Positions 55,653-64,000 of a stretch of DNA of 64,000 bases are shown piece after piece. The stretch covers positions 1 to 64,000 of the forward strand of contig JADGEB010000010.1 of assembly GCA_016744595.1 (NCBI GenBank), in the 5' to 3' direction. The translations under genes were made by a program, and so were the position numbers. This DNA comes from Desulfuromusa sp. Lineage in GTDB: Bacteria > Desulfobacterota > Desulfuromonadia > Desulfuromonadales > Geopsychrobacteraceae. Position 1 is the first letter of the stretch. Each line of letters opens with the position of its first letter. The notes under the pieces were generated by a model. It was not told the origin of the DNA. It saw only the letters and a list, made by a program, of their open reading frames with translations, and did no database searches.

Positions 55653-57404
55653 ATGAAACTGAACAGCATTCAAAGTAAAATCGGAGGGGCTCTGATCATA
55701 ATTTTACTGATTATTCTCGGCATCAGCTTTACAGTTGCTGCCCTCCAATCACGGAACCTTCTTCGCACCCAGCAGGAACAATCACTGAAAGCTATTCATT
55801 TTGAGGCTCTTGAAGAAGCCCATAGTATTTTCAAGTGTCTTGAGATTGGCACAAAAGGATCTCTGGAACGAGGTGAAATGGATGTATTTGATGAATTGTT
55901 GACTGGTCTCGGAACAGTACCAGGAGTTCTTGAGGTTGGACTTGTCAACCCACAGGGAGTCACCACATATTCCAGCAAAAAAGATAATCTCGGACAAAAA
56001 AAATCCCACATAAACATCACCGAATCGAATGTAAAGATAAATATAGAAAAAGAAAGCACCGACACCCTCTTCCTCGCTCACTCTCACACCTATGAACAAA
56101 AATGCATGGAATGTCATGATGATGTCGAAATTGGCAGTCTAGCCGGCGTTCTCTATCTCGACTTCAGTTTGGGCAAGCTCAAAGTAGAAGAAGCTCAACA
56201 GGAACAAGCTCTGGCTGCTGCCAGTAGCAAAAGCATGCTCAGTAATCTTGGCATGGGTCTGATCAGCATTATCATCACCTGGCTGGCGCTGTTTTTTATG
56301 CTACGTAAAATGATTGTTCGACCAATCAATAAAGTCAAAGTGGTTCTGACCGATATCGGGCACGGACATCTGAATAACCGTCTCAACTTAACCCAACAGG
56401 ATGAATTGGGCGATGCCGCCCGCTCCCTTGATACACTAGCCGACAGCTTGCAAACAGATATCGTTGCTCCATTGCAACAACTGGCAAATGGAGATCTGAC
56501 ATTCGAGGTCACTCCACATGACGCAAATGATACCTTACGTCATGCAATCAAGAAACTTGGCGAAGACTTAACTCAAATGGTTTCTGGACTACAAATAGCC
56601 GGACAACAAATTGATAGCGGTAGTTCCCAAGTCAGTGATTCTGCTCAAATGCTATCTGATGGTGCTGCACAATCGGCCGCATCGGTTGAAGAAATCAGCA
56701 GCTCAATGAATGAAATCGGCAGTCAGACCAATACAAGTGCTGAAAATGCCCAACAGGCCAACCAACTATCTACATCAGCACGTGAAGCGGCTGATGCTGG
56801 TAGTGAGCGGATGACCGAAATGATTTGTGCCATGGGTGAGATCAATGAAGCAGGCCAAAATATCAGTAAAATTATCAAGGTTATTGATGAAATTGCATTC
56901 CAGACCAACCTGCTAGCCCTGAATGCTGCAGTTGAAGCTGCCCGTGCCGGGCAGCATGGCAAAGGTTTTGCTGTGGTCGCTGAAGAGGTTCGCAATCTGG
57001 CAGCACGTAGTGCCAAAGCAGCTTCAGAAACGGCTGATCTGATTAAAGGATCCGTCGAGAAAACCAGCAATGGAACCGAAATTGCTGAACGCACTGCCAA
57101 AGCTCTGGATGAAATTGTCGGTTCAATCGGTAAAGTAACTGATTTGATTGGTGAAATTGCCGCTTCCAGCAACGAACAAGCCCAGGGGATTGCTCAGGTC
57201 AATATCGGGATGCAACAGATCGATCAGGTCATCCAGCAGAATACCGCTACTGCAGAGGAGAGTGCTGCAACCAGTGAAGAACTGTCGAGTCAGGCGGCTG
57301 AGTTAAGAAATCAATTGGGACGCTTCAAACTGAAAGAATCACCAGGATTTAGCGCACCACCTTCTTCTGCCTTACAATTGCCAGAGAACAAGGGTGGCTG
57401 GTAA
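55653..57404 (+). CDS. Chemoreceptor with periplasmic CxxCH (c-type heme) sensor domain
   Basis: A 583-residue methyl-accepting protein. The first transmembrane helix is at about 11-30. The periplasmic region runs to about 195 and contains C151-M-E-C154-H155, a c-type heme attachment motif, in [15 protein letters not shown] second transmembrane helix is at about 197-219. HAMP ([18 protein letters not shown]) and the cytoplasmic hairpin [20 protein letters not shown] follow. Geobacter receptors GSU0582 and GSU0935 are known to carry heme in periplasmic PAS-like domains. Here I see the motif directly, and the PAS-like fold is inferred. It may sense redox state, O2 or NO. A strong terminator follows. 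Confidence 0.88.
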   Translation: MKLNSIQSKIGGALIIILLIILGISFTVAALQSRNLLRTQQEQSLKAIHFEALEEAHSIFKCLEIGTKGSLERGEMDVFDELLTGLGTVPGVLEVGLVNPQGVTTYSSKKDNLGQKKSHINITESNVKINIEKESTDTLFLAHSHTYEQKCMECHDDVEIGSLAGVLYLDFSLGKLKVEEAQQEQALAAASSKSMLSNLGMGLISIIITWLALFFMLRKMIVRPINKVKVVLTDIGHGHLNNRLNLTQQDELGDAARSLDTLADSLQTDIVAPLQQLANGDLTFEVTPHDANDTLRHAIKKLGEDLTQMVSGLQIAGQQIDSGSSQVSDSAQMLSDGAAQSAASVEEISSSMNEIGSQTNTSAENAQQANQLSTSAREAADAGSERMTEMICAMGEINEAGQNISKIIKVIDEIAFQTNLLALNAAVEAARAGQHGKGFAVVAEEVRNLAARSAKAASETADLIKGSVEKTSNGTEIAERTAKALDEIVGSIGKVTDLIGEIAASSNEQAQGIAQVNIGMQQIDQVIQQNTATAEESAATSEELSSQAAELRNQLGRFKLKESPGFSAPPSSALQLPENKGGW

Positions 57405-57433
57405 ATATATTCTCTAATACCAATGATTAATTG

Positions 57434-57466
57434 AAGCGGAGGACAATTTTTGTCCTCCGCTTTTTT
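57434..57466 (+). terminator. Intrinsic terminator after the heme chemoreceptor gene
   Basis: AAGCGGAGGACA (57434-57445) pairs perfectly with TGTCCTCCGCTT (57451-57462) around ATTTT, with six Ts in a row at 57461-57466. Confidence 0.95.
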
Positions 57467-57500
57467 GCTACCCACATCTTAGCAGCAGTCAATGAATAAA

Positions 57501-57527
57501 TTGACATTAACTGCTTGCTATGATAAT
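57501..57527 (+). promoter_or_regulatory. Possible sigma70 promoter of the CZB-hemerythrin receptor
   Basis: TTGACA (57501-57506) followed by GATAAT (57522-57527) with a 15-base spacer; the start codon is 50 bases downstream. The spacer is short, so this is only a candidate. Confidence 0.35.
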
Positions 57528-57577
57528 CATTGGTAAGTTCTTAATATTATAAATAAGCTACAAAGCGGAGATAATAT

Positions 57578-59752
57578 ATGTTTAATAATTTTAAAATTGG
57601 AACCAAAATGGTTCTTCTTTCAGGAACCATTCTCGCCCTATTGCTGGCTATCCTGCTCTGGGGCATCTTTGGCCTGTCAACAACCGTTAACAATGGTATG
57701 GAGGCATCTGAAGGTAATCAGTTTCGTGCCACTATGCTTTTATTGGAAAACAAGCATCTAAAGTGGGCACATAAAGTCCGTGATTTTTTAGATGATCCTG
57801 CAATTACAGAATTAAAGGTCAAACTTGATCACAAAAACTGTGCACTTGGAACCTGGTACTACGGCGAGGGTCGCCAGCATGCTGAAGAACTTTTGCCAGA
57901 AATCAAAGCAGACCTGCAGGCTCTTGAAGAACCACACCGCCTCCTGCACGCCTCGGGGCGACAAATCAAAGAGGTTTATAGCCCATTTAGTCCGGTTAAC
58001 GCTGAAGCCAAAGCTATCTATAAAAATGAGACTGCTTACCACTTACAAAAAATTAATTCCCTGATATCTAAAATATCCGAGGATTCTCAAAAGTTCATTA
58101 TGACCGATACTGAAATGCTTGCTACAGCCAATAGTAGCAAAACAGGCATGACCATCCTCGGAATCTGTGCCTTGGTTATCGGTGCTATTTTTTCTTTCTT
58201 CATCACCCGCTCTATGACCGCACCGATGAAAAAAACCGTCATGATGATAGAAGATCTTGAAAACGGTCATCTCGATACCCGCCTGCAGATGGAACGCAAA
58301 GATGAAATCGGCCAATTGGCTGAAACCATGGATCGTCTCGCCGACTCTCTGCAGCATGAAGTCGTCGATTCTTTGCAAAAACTGGCAAACGGCAACCTAA
58401 CTTTTGATATCCAACCACGCGACGAACATGACTTGGTTCGCGGCAGCTTAAAAAAGCTGGGTGAAGACCTCAACCAAATTATGCTGCAGATTCAAACAGC
58501 CAGTGAACAAATTGATTCAGGCAGTTCTCAGGTGAGTGAATCAGCACAGAGTCTCTCAGATGGTGCGGCACAGTCTGCTGCCTCAGTTGAGGAAATCAGC
58601 AGTTCAATGAACGAAATCGGTAGCCAGACCAACACCAGCAGCGAATATGCCCAGCAAGCCAATCAATTATCGACAAGTGCCAGCACATCAGCAAATGCGG
58701 GCAGTGAACGAATGGCAGAAATGATCAATGCCATGGGTGAAATCAACTCTTCGGGTCAGGATATTGGTAAAATTATTAAAGTTATTGATGAGATTGCCTT
58801 CCAGACCAATCTCCTGGCTCTTAATGCCGCGGTTGAAGCAGCCCGCGCAGGTCAACATGGTAAAGGCTTTGCCGTGGTTGCTGAAGAAGTGCGTAACCTG
58901 GCGGCTCGTAGTGCCAAAGCAGCGTCAGAAACAGCTGAATTGATTGAGGGATCAATTCAAAAAGCCAGTAACGGCACTAAAATAGCCGAACGCACTGCCG
59001 AAGCTTTGGAAGAAATTGTCGGGTCAATCGGCAAGGTTTCCGACTTGATCGAAGAAATTGCTGCGTCCAGCAACGAACAAGCACAGGGAATTTCCCAAGT
59101 CAACATCGGTATGCAGCAGATCGATCAAGTCATCCAGCAAAATACTGCCAGTGCTGAAGAGAGCGCAGCGACCAGTGAAGAACTATCCAGTCAAGCAGCC
59201 GAACTGAAACATCAACTCAGCCGCTTCAAGCTTAAAGGCTCATACAATCAAGGATATTCCCCAACTCCAGCAGTGCAACTTTCTTTGCCAGCACAGAACA
59301 CAGCGGGGTGGGGAAATGTATCGGCACCGCCGGCACAGCAAAGTGATAGCGGACAAATGTTCCAGTGGAAAGACAAATTCAACACTGGTGTCACACTCAT
59401 GGATCAACAACACCGTCGCCTGGTTGAGTTAATTAATCAACTATTTCAATGCATGAAGGATGGTGGAGACCGCATGATGGTTGGGAACATTGTCGATGAA
59501 CTAGTCAACTACACTGTCACCCATTTTCGTGCCGAAGAAGATATGCTGAAGAAACATAATTATCCCGACCTTGTAGCTCACCAGCAGATCCACAAGAACT
59601 TTATTGAAAAAATTTCAGGATATGCTGAAAAACTGAAAAATGGAGATCGTATGCCACCGGCTGATATTTTTAATTTTCTGAAGGATTGGCTGATCAGCCA
59701 TATTGAAAAACAGGATCGCGACGGTTACGGAAAATATCTACAAAACAAATAA
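57578..59752 (+). CDS. Chemoreceptor with periplasmic CZB-like domain and C-terminal bacteriohemerythrin
   Basis: A 724-residue receptor with two metal-binding sensors. After TM1 (about 10-33) the periplasmic domain has the CZB zinc pattern: H60 ([10 protein letters not shown]), C88 ([15 protein letters not shown]), H120 and H124 (PHRLLH). TM2 (about 187-206), HAMP and the signalling hairpin follow. The tail from about 592 is a complete hemerythrin: [20 protein letters not shown] (His 612), [17 protein letters not shown] and [16 protein letters not shown]. All diiron His, Glu and Asp ligands are present, so O2 binding is expected as in DcrH of Desulfovibrio. It lies 205 bases before cheA. Confidence 0.92.
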   Translation: MFNNFKIGTKMVLLSGTILALLLAILLWGIFGLSTTVNNGMEASEGNQFRATMLLLENKHLKWAHKVRDFLDDPAITELKVKLDHKNCALGTWYYGEGRQHAEELLPEIKADLQALEEPHRLLHASGRQIKEVYSPFSPVNAEAKAIYKNETAYHLQKINSLISKISEDSQKFIMTDTEMLATANSSKTGMTILGICALVIGAIFSFFITRSMTAPMKKTVMMIEDLENGHLDTRLQMERKDEIGQLAETMDRLADSLQHEVVDSLQKLANGNLTFDIQPRDEHDLVRGSLKKLGEDLNQIMLQIQTASEQIDSGSSQVSESAQSLSDGAAQSAASVEEISSSMNEIGSQTNTSSEYAQQANQLSTSASTSANAGSERMAEMINAMGEINSSGQDIGKIIKVIDEIAFQTNLLALNAAVEAARAGQHGKGFAVVAEEVRNLAARSAKAASETAELIEGSIQKASNGTKIAERTAEALEEIVGSIGKVSDLIEEIAASSNEQAQGISQVNIGMQQIDQVIQQNTASAEESAATSEELSSQAAELKHQLSRFKLKGSYNQGYSPTPAVQLSLPAQNTAGWGNVSAPPAQQSDSGQMFQWKDKFNTGVTLMDQQHRRLVELINQLFQCMKDGGDRMMVGNIVDELVNYTVTHFRAEEDMLKKHNYPDLVAHQQIHKNFIEKISGYAEKLKNGDRMPPADIFNFLKDWLISHIEKQDRDGYGKYLQNK

Positions 59753-59957
59753 AAACTCAAACTAGGACCACATGATCATTTATGTCCCTATGGATGTATA
59801 AACTCTCATCCGGAGGGGCATAAATGGTTAAAGGCAGCACAAAAAAATCTTTCAGAACGAACTTTTCTCTTTAGTTTTATTTATTTGTTTTGTATAATTA
59901 ATAAATGTTCGTGAAATTAATTAAAATAATAACAATTTTACCTTTTGAGGATCTGCG
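59753..59957. other. Spacer between receptor and cheA genes
   Basis: About 205 bases, AT-rich. GGATG (59791) and CATCC (59808) form a small inverted repeat. A 16-codon frame from 59824 (MVKGSTKKSFRTNFSL) follows GGAGGGG, but I see no support for translation. No terminator is clear. Confidence 0.4.
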
Positions 59958-62261
59958 ATGAGTATGCCCCTCGACGACGACCAGATTGAAATTATCCAAG
60001 AATTCGCAACTGAAAGCCGCGACATGATTGAGCAGTTGGAGCCAGCAATCATTGAATTGGGGCAGAACAGCGATTCTGAAACAATCAATGCGATCTTCCG
60101 CTTGTTTCATTCCATGAAAGGGAGCGCTGGCTTTCTCGAATTTGATCACATGACGCGGGTCGCACATGCTGCTGAAAACTTGCTTGACATGATCCGTAAC
60201 GGTGAAATTGATCTCGTTCCAAACCATGTCACACTGCTGTGCGCCGCTTGCGACTTCGCTAAAGAAGCCCTTGACATGGTCGAAAGCGATTACAACGATG
60301 ATGCCATGGTTGCACCTGCCGATGACATATCCGAACAGCTCCATCAAGCGATTGAACTCGCCAAAGGGGGAGATGAGCCTCAAGCTGAGGTGGAAGAAGA
60401 AAGCATCTCAGCGGAATCAGCAGCCGTAGCGGAACAACCAGAGAAAGAAACAGATCTCCTTCAAATGGAGATTACCGATGAAATGCGTCTAAGCTTTGTT
60501 CAGGAAGGGAATGAACTGCTGCAAAGCACTGAGCAGGGTCTGCTCGCTTGGGGTGAAAATCCAGGAGATATAGATTCTATCGGCGATATTTTCCGCAATA
60601 TTCACAGCTTCAAAGGCAATTGCGGGTTCTTTGGTTTTGCACAGATTGAAAAACTCAGTCACCAGATGGAAAATATTCTTGATCGCGTTAAATCGGGATC
60701 AAAGCTAGCTGTAGATAACCCCGCCGATCAACTTCTGGCTTCCCTTGATCTACTACAGCAAGCCGTCAACAATATTTCTGATGGCAAAGAGGACACAGTT
60801 GAAAACCTTGATCAACATTTGAATGATCTGCAAACCCTTATCGCTCCGCTGTTGGGGGATTTTCTGGTTGAAGAGGGTGTCCAGGAAAAAGCCATTAACC
60901 ATGCGGTCGAAACTCAGAAAAAACCAGTTGGTGAAATACTGGTTCAACAAGGAACAGCATCAACCGAACAGGTCAATTCTGCGCTAAAAAAACAACAGGA
61001 TAAAATCAACAAAACTAAAGCGACCGCTAAACCTGCGGCACGAACTAAAACGCCGGCAAAACGTCAAGATATCCGTGTTGAACTGGGAAAACTGGACAGC
61101 TTGATTAATCTGATTGGCGAGTTGGTTATTGCTGAAAACATGTTGATCCACAATCCCGATTTAAAAGGATTGGAGCTGGAGAATTTCAACAAAGCCGGAC
61201 AACACATGTCAAAACTGGTGCGTGAACTGCAAGAAATGGCAATGACAATCCGTATGATACCGGTTTCTGGATTGTTCCGCCGGATGATTCGTCTGGTGCA
61301 TGATATTTCAGTTAAAGCCGGGAAAAAAGTTGACCTAGAGTTGATTGGCGAAGAAACAGAGATTGATAAAACTGTTATTGAAACAATTACGGATCCGTTG
61401 GTTCACCTGCTCCGAAATTCTCTGGATCATGGCCTAGAGCCACCGGAAGAACGGCTTGCTGCCGGCAAGGACGAAAAAGGGACTGTCAAGCTCTCTGCTC
61501 GCCACGAAGAAGGTGAAGTTTGGGTCACTATCGAGGATAATGGCCGCGGCTTAAATAAAGAAAAAATCCTCGAAAAAGCAATCAGCAAAGGGTTAATCGA
61601 GGGTGACGGTTCCGACATGACCGATAAACAAATCAATAATTTGATTTTCGCTCCCGGTTTTTCCACAGCAGCCGCAATTACCGATATCTCCGGTCGTGGG
61701 GTCGGCATGGATGTCGTTAAGAAAAATCTGGAAAAAATTAAGGGGAAAATTGATGTTTACAGTACTCCTGGCCAGGGAAGTAAAATCGTCCTACGCATAC
61801 CACTAACACTAGCAATTATCGACGGTATGATTGTGCGGGTTGGAACATCCACCTGCATTGTCCCAACCCTATCGATGCTTGAAGCCTTCCGCCCAGTCAT
61901 GGATCAGATTACCATCACCCCTGATGGTGACGAATTAGCACAAGTCCGGGATAATTTTCTCCCAATTGTTAGATTGCATGACATTTTGGGTAAGAAACCC
62001 GATTCGCACGATCTTGCTGATGGCATCCTGATTGTTCTGGAATCTCAAGAGACTCGTTTTTGCCTGTTCATTGATGAAATCCTTGGACAACAACAAACCG
62101 TTATTAAAGGCTTGTCTGACTTTATCGGAAATGTCCCCGGCGTCTCTGGGTGTACCATCCTCGGTGATGGCGGTGTCTGCTTAATCCTTGATGTTGGTAC
62201 ACTGGTCGATTCAGCGGAGAACAAAAAAATTAATTTCGAGGAAACAAAAGAAAATATCTAA
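59958..62261 (+). CDS. cheA: Chemotaxis histidine kinase CheA with two Hpt domains
   Basis: A 767-residue kinase that phosphorylates CheY/CheB in response to chemoreceptors. Two phosphotransfer domains carry H51 (FRLFHSMKGSAGF) and H216 (FRNIHSFKGNCGF). A linker (GDFLVEEGVQEKAINHAVET, then KKPVGEILVQQG) resembles a small GspE-N/MshEN-like helical repeat. The dimerisation helix (LGKLDSLINLIGELVIAENM), HATPase (LLRNSLDHGLEPPEER, EDNGRGLN, ISGRGVGMDVV) and CheW-like domain follow. A P2 domain is not evident. GAGGA before the ATG at 59958 supports the start. It opens the cheA-W-R-B run. Confidence 0.95.
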   Translation: MSMPLDDDQIEIIQEFATESRDMIEQLEPAIIELGQNSDSETINAIFRLFHSMKGSAGFLEFDHMTRVAHAAENLLDMIRNGEIDLVPNHVTLLCAACDFAKEALDMVESDYNDDAMVAPADDISEQLHQAIELAKGGDEPQAEVEEESISAESAAVAEQPEKETDLLQMEITDEMRLSFVQEGNELLQSTEQGLLAWGENPGDIDSIGDIFRNIHSFKGNCGFFGFAQIEKLSHQMENILDRVKSGSKLAVDNPADQLLASLDLLQQAVNNISDGKEDTVENLDQHLNDLQTLIAPLLGDFLVEEGVQEKAINHAVETQKKPVGEILVQQGTASTEQVNSALKKQQDKINKTKATAKPAARTKTPAKRQDIRVELGKLDSLINLIGELVIAENMLIHNPDLKGLELENFNKAGQHMSKLVRELQEMAMTIRMIPVSGLFRRMIRLVHDISVKAGKKVDLELIGEETEIDKTVIETITDPLVHLLRNSLDHGLEPPEERLAAGKDEKGTVKLSARHEEGEVWVTIEDNGRGLNKEKILEKAISKGLIEGDGSDMTDKQINNLIFAPGFSTAAAITDISGRGVGMDVVKKNLEKIKGKIDVYSTPGQGSKIVLRIPLTLAIIDGMIVRVGTSTCIVPTLSMLEAFRPVMDQITITPDGDELAQVRDNFLPIVRLHDILGKKPDSHDLADGILIVLESQETRFCLFIDEILGQQQTVIKGLSDFIGNVPGVSGCTILGDGGVCLILDVGTLVDSAENKKINFEETKENI

Positions 62262-62272
62262 AGGAGGCGCAC

Positions 62273-62776
62273 GTGGCTGAAGATACAACCTTGATCCACT
62301 CTGATGACGAAGATACACAGAAAGACAAATACCTGACTTTCCATCTTGCCGGTGAGGATTACGGAATTGAGATCCAGTATGTTATCGAAATTATTGGAAT
62401 TCAAAATATTACTGATGTTCCCGATATGCCGGCATTTATCCGTGGGGTCATCAACCTGCGAGGTAAAGTTGTGCCGATCATGGATGTTCGTGCCCGCTTT
62501 GGTATTGAGGATCGCGCCTATGATGACCGCACCTGCATCATCGTTGTTAACATTGATACCACTGAGGTTGGTCTGGTTGTAGATGAAGTCAGTGAAGTCG
62601 CTGATATTCCCGAAAGCAATGTTGAGCCGGCACCTAGAACCAGTAAAAACTCAGAAGACAGCTATATTCAGGGGATGGGAAGAATCAACAACGATGTCAA
62701 AATCCTCCTCGATGTCCACAAATTACTCTTCAGTGGTGAAATGCAGGAATTAGCTGAAAGCCTGGAAGAGCAATAA
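62273..62776 (+). CDS. cheW: Chemotaxis coupling protein CheW
   Basis: A 167-residue scaffold joining chemoreceptors to CheA. The fold motifs are present: YLTFHLAGEDYGIEIQYVIE, PAFIRGVINLRGKVVPIMDV, and VGLVVDEVSEVADI. The GTG at 62273 follows AAAGGAGG with good spacing. Eleven bases separate it from the cheA stop. The N-terminal acidic tail (DEDTQKDK) is slightly longer than E. coli CheW. Confidence 0.96.
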   Translation: MAEDTTLIHSDDEDTQKDKYLTFHLAGEDYGIEIQYVIEIIGIQNITDVPDMPAFIRGVINLRGKVVPIMDVRARFGIEDRAYDDRTCIIVVNIDTTEVGLVVDEVSEVADIPESNVEPAPRTSKNSEDSYIQGMGRINNDVKILLDVHKLLFSGEMQELAESLEEQ

Positions 62777-62794
62777 AGAAGGTCATAATAGACA

Positions 62795-64000
<1,206 letters not shown>

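Noticed and set aside
59824-59874. 16-codon frame after a GGAGGGG sequence upstream of cheA
   Set aside because: Too short and without conservation evidence; noted only as part of the spacer.

Overview
The window looks like chromosome from a mid-GC, Gram-negative, strictly or facultatively anaerobic bacterium. The best fit is the Desulfuromonadia (Desulfuromonas, Desulfuromusa, Pelobacter, Geobacter relatives, formerly Deltaproteobacteria). This rests on inference from gene content: a B12-binding radical SAM/DUF2344 fusion next to RNase G, a methylmalonyl-CoA mutase/MeaB/epimerase set, a split archaeal-type glutamate synthase, a GlcD/GlcF plus LarA lactate locus, a chemoreceptor with a periplasmic CxxCH heme motif, sigma54-like promoters and CIRCE-controlled groESL. 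No rRNA, tRNA, CRISPR array, prophage or intact insertion sequence was found.

Layout. 0-2.4 kb: a REP-associated tyrosine transposase (RAYT) with REP-like repeats inside and around it, then trmO translationally coupled to an HUH-transposase-like gene that has lost its catalytic residues. 2.5-11 kb: a divergent pair of operons, with a metallophosphoesterase and a polyamine-type ABC importer on the minus strand, and a DeoR regulator with two FAD oxidoreductases of glycerol-3-phosphate dehydrogenase type on the plus strand. Together these suggest uptake, hydrolysis and oxidation of a glycerophosphodiester-like compound. 11-13 kb: DUF47/PhoU-like protein and PiT phosphate transporter. 13-25 kb: housekeeping genes (rng, radical SAM, J-domain protein, radA, moaC, dksA-like, tatA, a PP-loop enzyme, groEL/groES). 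25-29.5 kb: XRE-cupin regulator and the methylmalonyl-CoA module. 29.5-34.5 kb: AT-rich gene-poor DNA, a sigma54-like promoter and porin, a decayed transposase and an FG-GAP secreted protein. 34.5-44.3 kb: ABC-F protein, a K+ channel with a zinc-ribbon tail, glcF, glcD, an HDOD-GGDEF protein, larA, and divergent ilvE. 44.3-49.8 kb: three-gene glutamate synthase behind a sigma54-like promoter. 49.9-64 kb: three chemoreceptors, a glycosyltransferase, a divergent miaA, pcnB, and a cheA-cheW-cheR-cheB cluster cut by the window end.

The strongest cross-scale signal is a family of short palindromic repeats, often paired, at about eight places. They share GTAGGGGC / GCCCCTAC ends and accompany the RAYT at the left edge. 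Several sit between genes that should be co-transcribed (mcm/meaB, glcD/glcF). The chemoreceptor block is the other highlight: one receptor has a c-type heme motif in its periplasmic domain, and the next combines a periplasmic zinc-binding CZB-like domain with a cytoplasmic hemerythrin domain.
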